Source of the DNA: DATFDN01 sp963818885 | GTDB taxonomy: Bacteria > Pseudomonadota > Alphaproteobacteria > Acetobacterales > Acetobacteraceae | Length of the DNA: 64,000 bases | Reading direction: 5' to 3' | Assembly: GCA_963818885.1 (NCBI GenBank) | Contig: CAWFTP010000001.1 | Span: forward strand, 186,001 to 250,000 | In this document: positions 53,511 through 61,532 of the stretch, one piece after another | Numbering within the stretch: position 1 is the stretch's first letter | Layout: every line of letters begins with the position of its first letter | Notes under the pieces: model-generated | The model's database searches: none | The model's input: the letters and a program-made list of their open reading frames with translations, nothing else | Told to the model about the DNA's origin: nothing | Position numbers and translations under genes: made by a program

Positions 53511-54002
53511 TTGAAGACGCTGCTGATCGTCTATCATTCCCTGACCGGCGGCACGCGCCAGCTCGCCGAGGCGGCGATGCAGGGTGCACAATCCGAGCCG
53601 GAGGTCCGAACCGTGCTGCTCCACGCCGCCGACGCCCAAGCCGCCGACGTCCTCGCCGCCGAGGGCTACCTCTTCGCCACCCCCGAGAACCTGGCGGCGA
53701 TGGCGGGACGGATGAAGGACTTCTTCGACCGCACGTATTATCCCGTCCTCGATCGCATCAACGCGCGTCCCTACGCGCTGATCGTCTGCGCCGGCAGCGA
53801 CGGGCGCAACACGATTCGCCAGCTCGAGCGCATCGCGACAGGCTGGCGGCTGCGCGCGATTGCCGAGGCCCTGCTCGTCTGCACGCAAGCGCAGACGCCG
53901 GAGGCCATCCTGGCGCCCAAGACGATCGGCTCGCACGACCTCGCGCGTGCCGAGGAGCGTGGCGCGACCCTCGCCGCCGGCATGGCACTGGGCGTATTCT
54001 GA
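53511..54002 (+). CDS. Flavodoxin-like FMN-binding protein / NADPH-dependent reductase fold
   Basis: A 163-residue flavodoxin fold: KTLLIVYHSLTGGTRQLAEA is the phosphate-binding loop, and YLFATPENLAAMAGRMKDFF is the second FMN loop. YALIVCAGSDGRNTIRQLER completes the sheet. The likely start is the TTG at 53511, eight bases after the gamma-glutamyltransferase stop; no ATG or GTG gives a full N-terminus. Relatives are quinone or chromate reductase-like proteins, but the electron partner is unknown. Intact. Confidence 0.78.
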   Translation: MKTLLIVYHSLTGGTRQLAEAAMQGAQSEPEVRTVLLHAADAQAADVLAAEGYLFATPENLAAMAGRMKDFFDRTYYPVLDRINARPYALIVCAGSDGRNTIRQLERIATGWRLRAIAEALLVCTQAQTPEAILAPKTIGSHDLARAEERGATLAAGMALGVF

Positions 54003-54035
54003 AACGAGCCGACGCCACGAGTCGCCAGGAAACCC

Positions 54036-54815
54036 ATGACCCAACCGACGCTTTGGCTTGCGACCGTCCCGCTCTGGGTATCGGGCCTGCTCGTTGTGGT
54101 GCTTCCGACGATCGTTTCGATGCTCATCCCGATCTGGCTCCGCCGGAGCGTCGGCCTCGAACGCCTGACGGCGAACAACGAAGTGGCGGGGTTTAAGTTT
54201 GCGGTCCTGGGCGTGATCTATGCGGTCCTGGTCGGCTTCGCCGTGATCGTCGTCTGGGAGCGGTTCCACGATGCAGAGACCGCGGTCGCGCAGGAGGCGG
54301 GCGCGGTCGCGTCGCTCTATCGCCTGTCCGCCGGGCTTGGTGCGGAGGGGGCGCCGTTGCACGACGGCCTGGGCGCATTCGTGCGCACCACGATCGAGGA
54401 GGAATGGCCAGCCTTATCCCGCGGGGTCACCAGCCTGAGGGAAACACGAGCCATCAACGAGCTTTACGCGCTTGCGTTGGCAACTCCGCCTCAGCCGCGC
54501 GAACTCGTCGTCCTGCCGCAGATCCTGGCGCAGCTCAACCAGCTCACCGCCGCGCGGCGGGAGTGCGACGTACTGGCGGAGGGGGTCGTCCCCGACGTCG
54601 TATGGGTGGTGCTCGCGCTCGGAGCCATCTCGACCGTCGGCTTCACCTTCTTCTTCGGCACCAGGAATCTATCCGCGCAAGTACTGATGACGGGCGCGCT
54701 GGCGTTCATGATCTTCATGGGATTGCTGGTGATCCTGTCGATCAATCGCCCGTTCACCGGCGAGGTGTCCGTGACGCCGGCGGCGCTGGAGGTGGTGCTG
54801 CACGAGTTCACGTAG
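54036..54815 (+). CDS. DUF4239 membrane protein
   Basis: A 259-residue inner-membrane protein with two hydrophobic segments near the N-terminus (VPLWVSGLLVVVLPTIVSML, FAVLGVIYAVLVGFAVIVVW) and two near the C-terminus (VVWVVLALGAISTVGFTFFF, LMTGALAFMIFMGLLVILSI). The segment NNEVAGFKFAVLGVIYAVL is characteristic of the DUF4239 family, which is structurally related to bestrophin-like channels. No function is established. The last 8 bases overlap the end of the convergent pyrC' gene. Intact. Confidence 0.85.
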   Translation: MTQPTLWLATVPLWVSGLLVVVLPTIVSMLIPIWLRRSVGLERLTANNEVAGFKFAVLGVIYAVLVGFAVIVVWERFHDAETAVAQEAGAVASLYRLSAGLGAEGAPLHDGLGAFVRTTIEEEWPALSRGVTSLRETRAINELYALALATPPQPRELVVLPQILAQLNQLTAARRECDVLAEGVVPDVVWVVLALGAISTVGFTFFFGTRNLSAQVLMTGALAFMIFMGLLVILSINRPFTGEVSVTPAALEVVLHEFT

Positions 54816-56103
54816 GGTTTGCCGAATCCTTCCCGAATACGCGCCGGCCCGCCTTCCATGTTCCGAGCACCTTCCCCTCCAGCGGGCGCCCGTCGAACGG
54901 CGTGTTCTGCGCCTTGCCGGGCAGCGTGCCCGACTCCACGCGCCACGCACGCTCCGGCGCGAACAGGCACAAATCCGCCGGCGCCCCATTGGTGAGGCGG
55001 CCGCTGTCCAGCCCGAGCAGACCGGCGGGTCCGGCGGTCAGCAGCTCGATCGCGCGCATCAGCGGCAACGCGCCGCCATGCACCTGGGCGAGCGTCACCG
55101 CGAGCAAGGTCACAAGTCCTGCCCCACCGGGAGCCGCTTGCGCGAACGGAAGCCGCTTGTCGTCCGCATCGCGCGGCTGGTGATCGGAGGCGACGGCGTC
55201 GATCGTTCCGTCCGCCAGCGCCTCCATTACTGCCAGCCGGTCCAGCTCCGAGCGCAGCGGCGGAGAGAGCTTGGCGTAGGTGCGAAAGTCTCCGATCGCC
55301 GTCTCGTTGAGGTCGAAATAGGGCGGCGCGGTGTCGCAGGTGATCGCGAGCCCGGCAGCCTTTGCCCGACGGATCAGCGCGAGCGCCTCAGCCGTCGAGA
55401 CATGTGCGAAATGGATCGCCCCTCCCGTAAGCTCCGCGAGCCGAATGTCACGGGCCACCAGGATCGCCTCCGCCGCCGCTGGGATCGCGGGCAGGCCGAG
55501 GCGCGTCGCCAGCTCCCCCTCGGTCGCCGCCCCGCCCGCGGCGAGCGACGGGTCCTCCGGATGCTGCACGATCCGCGCGCCGAACATCGAGGCGTACGAG
55601 AGCGCCAGCCGCATCAGCCGCGCCGAGCCTATCGCGCGGGCGCCATCGGTGAAGGCGATCGCGCCTGCCTCCCGCAACAGCCCGAGCTCGGCCAGCTCCT
55701 CCCCGCGACAACCGCGCGTTACCGCGGCGTACGGGAGAATGGTAAGGCTGCCCGTCTCCTCGCCACGCGCGCGCAAGAGGCGCACGAGCGCCGGATCATC
55801 GATCGCCGGCAGGCTGTCGGGCAACGCGGCCAGCGTCGTGATCCCGCCGGCGGCGGCGGCCTGCGCGGCGGAGGCGATCGTCTCGCGATACTCGAAACCC
55901 GGCTCGCCCAGCGCCGCGCGCAAATCGATCAGCCCGGCACACAAGACCGCGCCATCCGCCGCGACGACCGACACGCCGTCCGGGCGGCCGATTGCGCCGA
56001 TATCGGCGATGCGTCCGTCGCGTACCAGCAAGTCGCCGACCTCATCGAGTCCCGAGGCGGGGTCGATCAGCCGCGCGCCGACGAACAGGACGTCGTCAGG
56101 CAT
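54808..56103 (-). CDS. pyrC: Non-catalytic dihydroorotase-like protein (PyrC'), partner of aspartate carbamoyltransferase
   Basis: A 431-residue amidohydrolase-fold protein encoded directly after pyrB with an 8-base overlap. It follows dihydroorotase along its length (LFVGARLIDPASGLDEVGDL, AIHFAHVSTAEALALIR, TIDAVASDHQPRDADDKRLP, LFAPERAWRVESGTLPGKAQ). However, the metal-binding H-x-H at the end of strand 1 is lost: the sequence reads GLIDLRAALGEPG where active enzymes have a D-x-H-x-H-L-R pattern. Similar inactive PyrC' proteins act as structural partners of PyrB in Pseudomonas-type complexes. A functional dihydroorotase must be encoded elsewhere. ATG 56103; intact. Confidence 0.88.
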   Translation of the reverse strand: MPDDVLFVGARLIDPASGLDEVGDLLVRDGRIADIGAIGRPDGVSVVAADGAVLCAGLIDLRAALGEPGFEYRETIASAAQAAAAGGITTLAALPDSLPAIDDPALVRLLRARGEETGSLTILPYAAVTRGCRGEELAELGLLREAGAIAFTDGARAIGSARLMRLALSYASMFGARIVQHPEDPSLAAGGAATEGELATRLGLPAIPAAAEAILVARDIRLAELTGGAIHFAHVSTAEALALIRRAKAAGLAITCDTAPPYFDLNETAIGDFRTYAKLSPPLRSELDRLAVMEALADGTIDAVASDHQPRDADDKRLPFAQAAPGGAGLVTLLAVTLAQVHGGALPLMRAIELLTAGPAGLLGLDSGRLTNGAPADLCLFAPERAWRVESGTLPGKAQNTPFDGRPLEGKVLGTWKAGRRVFGKDSANPT

Positions 56104-57028
56104 TGCCGGGTCCGCGTGAGAGCGTGTCCAGCACCGCCATGCGCACGGCAACCCCCATCTCCACCTGCTCGCGGATCACGCTGCGCACTGGATCGTCGGC
56201 GACGGCGCTGTCGATCTCCACGCCGCGATTCATCGGCCCAGGATGCATCACCAGCGCGTCCGCTTTCGCATGCGCGAGCTTCTCCGCGTCGAGGCCGAAG
56301 AAGCGGAAATACTCGCGCGCGCTCGGCACCAGGCCGCCCTCCATCCGCTCGCGCTGCAGTCGCAGCGCCATGACCACGTCTGCGCCGTCGAGTCCCGCCT
56401 CCATGTCGTTAAACACTTCGACGCCCATGCGCGCGATCTCGGCCGGGATCAGCGTCGGCGGCCCGATCACCCGTACGCGGCTGTTCATGGTGGTAAGGAG
56501 GTGAATGTTCGACCGGGCGACGCGCGAGTGCGCGATATCGCCGCAGATGGCGACGACCAGCCCCTCCAGCCGCCCGCGCCTGCGCCGTATCGTCAGCGCG
56601 TCGAGCAGCGCCTGGGTCGGATGTTCGTGCGTGCCGTCGCCGGCGTTGATGACGGCCGCGTCGACCTTCTGCGCGAGCAGGCTGGGCGCGCCTGACTGCG
56701 CGTGGCGCACGACCAGCAAATCGCAGTTCATCGCGTTCAAGGTCGACGCCGTGTCGAGCAGCGTCTCCCCCTTGTTCACCGAGGAGGTGGAGACAGACAT
56801 GTTCAGCACGTCCGCGCCGAGCCTCTTGCCGGCGAGTTCGAAGCTGGTGCGCGTGCGCGTGGAGTCCTCGAAAAAGAGGTTGATCAGCGTGCGCCCGCGC
56901 AGCAGGTCGCGCTGCGTCTTGCCCGAACGATTGAGCAGGACATAGCTCTCCGCCAGATCGAGCAGTTGGTCGATCTCCGGCGGCGCCAACCCCTCGATCG
57001 CGAGCAGGTGCTTCTGGCGGTAGGACAC
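56096..57028 (-). CDS. pyrB: Aspartate carbamoyltransferase catalytic subunit
   Basis: First committed step of pyrimidine synthesis: carbamoyl phosphate plus aspartate. GTG start at 57028 (VSYRQKHLLAIEGLAPPEID), 310 residues. Motifs: the carbamoyl-phosphate loop FFEDSTRTRTSFELAGKRL, DGTHEHPTQALLDALTI, VAICGDIAHSRVARSNI and DALVMHPGPMNRGVEID. The open frame extends upstream to 57172, but that part overlaps the ABC ATPase end and is not PyrB-like. The downstream pyrC' overlap fits the usual PyrB/PyrC' dodecamer gene pair. Intact. Confidence 0.95.
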   Translation of the reverse strand: MSYRQKHLLAIEGLAPPEIDQLLDLAESYVLLNRSGKTQRDLLRGRTLINLFFEDSTRTRTSFELAGKRLGADVLNMSVSTSSVNKGETLLDTASTLNAMNCDLLVVRHAQSGAPSLLAQKVDAAVINAGDGTHEHPTQALLDALTIRRRRGRLEGLVVAICGDIAHSRVARSNIHLLTTMNSRVRVIGPPTLIPAEIARMGVEVFNDMEAGLDGADVVMALRLQRERMEGGLVPSAREYFRFFGLDAEKLAHAKADALVMHPGPMNRGVEIDSAVADDPVRSVIREQVEMGVAVRMAVLDTLSRGPGNA

Positions 57029-57065
57029 GCGGCTTCGTTGCCGGAACGGGCTGCGGGCGTCAATC

Positions 57066-57762
57066 TCACAGGCCGAGATGGGCGTGCGCGATGGCGGGGT
57101 CAGCGCGCAGCACCTCCGATGTGCCGGACCATACCACTCGGCCTTTCTCCAGGATGTAGTGCCGCTCGGCAATCCGGGTAAGCTCGTCGAGGTTCTTGTC
57201 GATCACCAATATCGCCTGGCCGCGCTCCTTCAGGCGCAGCAGCGCCTGCCAGATTGTCGCGCGCACCAGGGGTGCCAGTCCCTCGGTCGCCTCGTCCAGG
57301 AGAAGCAGGCGCGGGTTGGTCATCAGGGCGCGCCCGATGGCGAGCATCTGCTGCTCGCCCCCCGACAGCAGCCCACCCATCTGACCGAGCCGGGCGGCGA
57401 GCGACGGAAACAGGTCGAGGACAGCATCAAGGTTCCAGGCCGCGCCCGAGCGATTGGCGGCGGTTGCGATCAGGTTTTCCCGCGCCGTCAAATTTGGAAA
57501 GACCTGCCGGCCCTCCGGCACCAGGCCGAGCCCGGCGTGGGCTATCTCGAACGGAGCGCGGCTATCCAGGCGCATGCCATCAAGGCGCACCTCCCCGCCA
57601 TGCGGCGCGATGATCCCCATGATCGCGCGGATCGTCGTGGTCTTGCCCATGCCGTTGCGCCCAAGCAGGGTCACCACCTCGCCCGCGTTCACAACCAGGC
57701 TGACGCCGAACAGCACCCGGCTCTCGCCATAGCCGGCCTCGAGTTCGCGTCACGCTCAACAT
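57066..57762 (-). CDS. livF: Branched-chain amino acid ABC transporter ATP-binding protein LivF (frameshifted start)
   Basis: ATPase of a LIV-type importer. Walker A is LLGRNGMGKTTTIRAIMG, the signature is LLSGGEQQMLAIGRALMTNP, and Walker B is RLLLLDEATEGLAP. These match LivF, including LGLVPEGRQVFPNLTARENL. The main frame begins at MLFGVSL, but the real N-terminus is one frame away: ATG 57762 (MLSVT), then a one-base shift at about 57745 into ELEAGYGESRVLFGVS. About 231 residues when repaired. The other LIV genes (livG, livH, livM, binding protein) are absent here, so it is an orphan. Confidence 0.85.
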
Positions 57763-57866
57763 GCCGGGCGTATCGCACGATCCCACCTCACCCGCACGGC
57801 CCCGGCGCTTGCGCATCGGCGTCGGCGGGAGGAGTCTCGCGGCCCCGCAATCGAGGCGAGTGGCAA

Positions 57867-58982
57867 ATGGCGAAGATCGTCGCGGTCGAGACTTGGTTGA
57901 CCCGCACCCCGTTCGACATGGGCGCCAAGCCGGTCGCGTTCGGCGGCATGGGCTGGCAGGCGATGCACACGCTGTGGCTGCGGATCGGCACCGATGACGG
58001 GCGCGACGGATGGGGCGAGGCGTTCGGCCATGCCTGCGTTTCCGCGACTCGCGCGGTCATCGACACTCAACTGGCCCCCGCGATTTTCGGTCAGGAGGCG
58101 ACCGATATCGCTGGGCTGCGCCGGCGGCTCGGCCACAGCTTCCACCTGTTCGGCGGCAACGGCCCGCATGTCTACGCGCTCTCCGGCCTCGACATCGCGC
58201 TCTGGGATCTCGCCGGCAAGGCGGCCGGGCAGCCGCTGTGGCGCCTCTGGGGCGGCGCGCCCGCGGAAGGACTGACCACGTATGCGAGCCTGCTGCGCTA
58301 CGGCGCGCCCGACCTGGTCGCAGCGGCGTGCCAGCGGGCGACGGACCACGGCCATCGCGACATCAAGCTGCACGAGATTGAGCTGCCGACGGTCCGCGCC
58401 GCCCGCGAAGCGATCGGTCCTACGACCCGCCTCATGGTGGACACGAACTGCCCGTGGAGCGTGGCGCAGGCACGGAGCACGGCGCGGGCGATGCGCGACC
58501 TCGACCTGACCTGGCTCGAGGAGCCGGTTTGGCCGCCGGAGGACTACGAGGGGCTGGCGCAGGTGCGCGCTGAGGGGGTGCCTATCGCCGCCGGCGAAAA
58601 CGCCGCGGGATTGTTCGCCTTCAAGGGGTTATTCCAGGCGGGCGCACTCGACATCGCGCAGCCGAGCGTGACCAAGATCGGCGGCCCTTCCGCCTCGCTC
58701 GAGATCGCCGCATTGGCCCGCGCCTTCGGCGTGCGGCTGGTGCCGCATAACGCGACCTTCGGCATGGGCTATCTCGCCTCCATCCACCTCAATGCCGTGA
58801 TCGCGCGCGACGCACCGTTCGAGCACATCTTCGTCGATCTGGAGGACAGCCCGCTCGGCGATCTGATCCGGCCTTCCCAGGGCAAGGTGGTGATACCGGA
58901 TGGGCCCGGCCTCGGCCGCGATCCCGACCCCGCCATCCTGCGCAAATACGCGGTCGGCGAACCCATGCTGAACCGCGCCTGA
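57867..58982 (+). CDS. Enolase-superfamily enzyme (mandelate racemase/muconate lactonizing type)
   Basis: A 371-residue acid-sugar dehydratase or racemase-type enzyme. The N-terminal capping domain runs to about residue 125 (MAKIVAVETWLTRTPFDMGA, GWGEAFGHACVSATRAVI). The barrel holds the Lys in HRDIKLHEIELP and metal ligands in LMVDTNCPW (Asp), WLEEPVWPPED (Glu) and PIAAGENAAG (Glu). The His in VPHNATFGMGYLASIHLN is the likely general base. The exact substrate cannot be told. ATG 57867 is preceded by a 104-base gap shared with the divergent livF-like gene. Intact. Confidence 0.85.
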   Translation: MAKIVAVETWLTRTPFDMGAKPVAFGGMGWQAMHTLWLRIGTDDGRDGWGEAFGHACVSATRAVIDTQLAPAIFGQEATDIAGLRRRLGHSFHLFGGNGPHVYALSGLDIALWDLAGKAAGQPLWRLWGGAPAEGLTTYASLLRYGAPDLVAAACQRATDHGHRDIKLHEIELPTVRAAREAIGPTTRLMVDTNCPWSVAQARSTARAMRDLDLTWLEEPVWPPEDYEGLAQVRAEGVPIAAGENAAGLFAFKGLFQAGALDIAQPSVTKIGGPSASLEIAALARAFGVRLVPHNATFGMGYLASIHLNAVIARDAPFEHIFVDLEDSPLGDLIRPSQGKVVIPDGPGLGRDPDPAILRKYAVGEPMLNRA

Positions 58983-58993
58983 CGAGCAAGCCG

Positions 58994-59878
58994 ATGTCGC
59001 ATCCCGCCTCGATGACTGGGTTTGCGCGCATCGAGGGCACGCATGACGCCAAGCCATGGGCATGGGAGCTGCGCAGCGTCAACGGCCGCGGATTGGATTT
59101 GCGGTTCCGCCTGCCGCCAGGACTCGACGCGATCGAACCGGCGTTGCGCGAAGCGGCCGGAAGCGCGCTGAAGCGTGGCAACGTCACGGCGACGCTGACC
59201 GTCGGCCGTGATGATTCGGCAAGGGTCGCGCTCGATGCCGGAGCACTCGAAGAAGTGCTTCGTTTTGCGCTGGAGCTGCGCACCCGTGTCCCGGACTGCC
59301 CGCCGGTCCGCGCCGAGGCGCTGCTCGCATTGCCTGGCGTGCTGCGCACCAACGGCGGCGATGCCACAAGGTCCGACATGCCCGCGGACGTGCTGCGCGC
59401 CGGGTTCGAGGCCGCGCTTGCGGGCCTGCTGGCGGCCCGCCGGTCCGAAGGTGCCCGTATCAGCGCGGTGCTGCTCCGACTTCTCGACGAGATCGACCGG
59501 CTGCGGGCGGAGGCGGCGGCAATCGCATCCACCCAGCCGCTGGAACAGCAGAAGCGCATGCTGGAATCCGTTCGCGCGCTGATCGCGGAGCTTCCCGCCC
59601 TGCCGGAGGACCGGATCGCCCAAGAGGTGGCGCTGCTTGCCGCGCGCTCCGACGTCCGCGAGGAGTTGGACCGGCTCGACAGCCACATCATCGCGGCCCG
59701 CTCGCTCGTGGCTGAATCTGCAGCGGTCGGCCGGCGTCTTGACTTCCTGACGCAGGAGTTCAACCGGGAAGTGAATACGCTGTGCAGCAAGGCCGCGACT
59801 TCAGCGCTGACCGAGACCGGCCTGCGGCTGAAGGCGGCGGTCGAGCAATTCCGCGAGCAGGTGCAGAACATCGAATGA
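58994..59878 (+). CDS. yicC: YicC family protein
   Basis: A 294-residue protein of the YicC/YloC family, implicated in RNA decay. The start ASMTGFARIEGTHDAKPWAW with ELRSVNGRGLDLRFRLPPGL is a family signature. The C-terminus (LTQEFNREVNTLCSKAATSA, then LTETGLRLKAAVEQFREQVQNIE in two parts) is the DUF1732 end. The gene overlaps gmk by four bases (ATGA), a pairing seen across Proteobacteria. Intact. Confidence 0.92.
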   Translation: MSHPASMTGFARIEGTHDAKPWAWELRSVNGRGLDLRFRLPPGLDAIEPALREAAGSALKRGNVTATLTVGRDDSARVALDAGALEEVLRFALELRTRVPDCPPVRAEALLALPGVLRTNGGDATRSDMPADVLRAGFEAALAGLLAARRSEGARISAVLLRLLDEIDRLRAEAAAIASTQPLEQQKRMLESVRALIAELPALPEDRIAQEVALLAARSDVREELDRLDSHIIAARSLVAESAAVGRRLDFLTQEFNREVNTLCSKAATSALTETGLRLKAAVEQFREQVQNIE

Positions 59879-60498
59879 TCGCGCGCCGGGGCCTCTGTCT
59901 GGTGCTCGCCGGCCCCTCGGGCGGAGGGAAAAGCTCGCTCACCCGTGCCCTGCGCGAGGCTGAGCCGACCCTCTCGGTGTCGATCAGCCTGACCACCCGC
60001 CCCCCGCGCCCGCACGAGCGCGAAGGCATCGACTATTTCTTCTGCGACGACGCAACGTTCGAGCGGCGCCGAGTTGCAGGCGATCTCCTCGAATGGGCCC
60101 GCGTCCTAGGGCGATACCTTTACGGCACGCCGCGTGCTCCGGTGGAAGCCGCGCTGTCTCGAGGCGAGGACATCGTGTTCGACATTGACTGGCAAGGGTT
60201 CCGTAGCCTGCGTGCGGCGATGCCCGATGACGTCGTCGGCGTGTTCCTGCTGCCGCCGGCGCTCGACGCGCTCGAGACGCGGCTGCGCGAACGCGGCGAG
60301 GATTCGGAGAACGAGATCGCCCGCCGCATGGCGCGCGCGCGCGACGAGATCAGCCATTGCGCGGAGTTCGACCATGTCCTGGTCAATGAGGACTTCGCGC
60401 GCACCGTCGAGGAGACCCGTGCAATTCTGCATGGCGCGCGGACGGCGGCTTCCCGTCTGATCGGACTCTCCGACTTCTGTGCGCGGCTATCGGGATAA
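59875..60498 (+). CDS. gmk: Guanylate kinase
   Basis: Phosphorylates GMP to GDP with ATP. P-loop LVLAGPSGGGKSSLTRALRE, the GMP-binding stretch SISLTTRPPRPHEREGIDYF, and GRYLYGTPRAPVEAALSRGE followed by VFDIDWQGFRSLRA. 207 residues from the ATG at 59875, which overlaps the yicC stop; the open frame reaching further left is antisense-like over yicC and is not used. Intact. Confidence 0.95.
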   Translation: MIARRGLCLVLAGPSGGGKSSLTRALREAEPTLSVSISLTTRPPRPHEREGIDYFFCDDATFERRRVAGDLLEWARVLGRYLYGTPRAPVEAALSRGEDIVFDIDWQGFRSLRAAMPDDVVGVFLLPPALDALETRLRERGEDSENEIARRMARARDEISHCAEFDHVLVNEDFARTVEETRAILHGARTAASRLIGLSDFCARLSG

Positions 60499-60509
60499 GG
60501 GGCGGCGCA

Positions 60510-61532
60510 GTGGCGACGTTCTACAACTACGCACGGCTCGCCGACGGCGTCTTCCGTGAGCGCTTCGGCCTCGATTTCGAGGATTTCGCGCCTGGGCAGG
60601 TCTTTCACCATCGGCCGGGCGTGACGCTCTCGCAGCAGGATAACGCCGAGGAGTCCCTCGACACCATCAACAATGCGCATCTTCACTACGATCGGCGCTA
60701 CGCCGAACAGACCGAGTGGAAGCGCAACCTGCTGGTCAGCACGCTGACCCTGCAGCGGCTGATCGGCATGTCCTCGCGCACCTTCTACCGGCGCTGCCGG
60801 TTCAGCGGCTTCGAGTGGATCACGATGACGCACCCGGTGTTCGGCGGTGATACGCTCTACGCCCGCTCCCACATCACGTCGGTCGAAGACAGCAGCGACG
60901 CGGCGACGGGACGCGTCGGCGTGACGCTGGAAGGCATTAACCAGGCGAGCGCGATCGTCGCCAAGGTCGCCTACAAGGTAGAGATCTATCGACGCGGCCA
61001 GCATCCTGAAATGCGCGCCAATTCGCGCCTGCTACGCACCGCCGACGAACCGCGCTTCGCCGCGTACCATGGCGGTGAGGACGGCGGCCTGATCGAGCAG
61101 TCCGGCCTCTACTACGAGGACTTCGCGCCGGGCGAGACGTTCGAGCACTGGCCCGCCCGCGCGATGCCCGCCGAGGAGAGCGCGCTGCACGCGCTGCGCT
61201 CGCTCGAGATCAACCCACGCTACGCTACCGAATTGTTCGAGCCCTGGGCGCTGGGCGTGATGACGGCGCTGACCACGCGAACTTTTGGGCGCGTCGTCGC
61301 TAATCTCGGCTGGATCGATGTCGAGCTGCCTCGGCCGGTGCGACCCGGCGAGATCATCCGCGCCGTCTCAACTATTATCGACAAGCGAGAATCGGCCAAC
61401 CGGCCGACGCAGGGCATCCTCCGCGTTCTGACGACGGCATACGGGGACGACGACACGATGATCTGCCGCTTCTCCCGCGCCCTGCTGGTCTACAAATCGG
61501 GCATCGGGCCATACGCGGCTGCGGGCTACTAG
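60510..61532 (+). CDS. MaoC-type double hot-dog dehydratase (mesaconyl-CoA hydratase-like)
   Basis: A 340-residue protein with two hot-dog domains. The first (residues 20-160) has GLDFEDFAPGQVFHHRPGVT and LSQQDNAEESLDTINNAHLH with the catalytic His. The second (200-340) has YYEDFAPGETFEHWPARAMP and LEINPRYATELFEPWALGVM. This architecture and the segment RYAEQTEWKRNLLVSTLTLQ fit mesaconyl-CoA (beta-methylmalyl-CoA) hydratase of the ethylmalonyl-CoA pathway. No other gene of that pathway is adjacent. GTG start at 60510, 12 bases after gmk. The end overlaps the convergent esterase gene by four bases. Intact. Confidence 0.78.
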   Translation: MATFYNYARLADGVFRERFGLDFEDFAPGQVFHHRPGVTLSQQDNAEESLDTINNAHLHYDRRYAEQTEWKRNLLVSTLTLQRLIGMSSRTFYRRCRFSGFEWITMTHPVFGGDTLYARSHITSVEDSSDAATGRVGVTLEGINQASAIVAKVAYKVEIYRRGQHPEMRANSRLLRTADEPRFAAYHGGEDGGLIEQSGLYYEDFAPGETFEHWPARAMPAEESALHALRSLEINPRYATELFEPWALGVMTALTTRTFGRVVANLGWIDVELPRPVRPGEIIRAVSTIIDKRESANRPTQGILRVLTTAYGDDDTMICRFSRALLVYKSGIGPYAAAGY

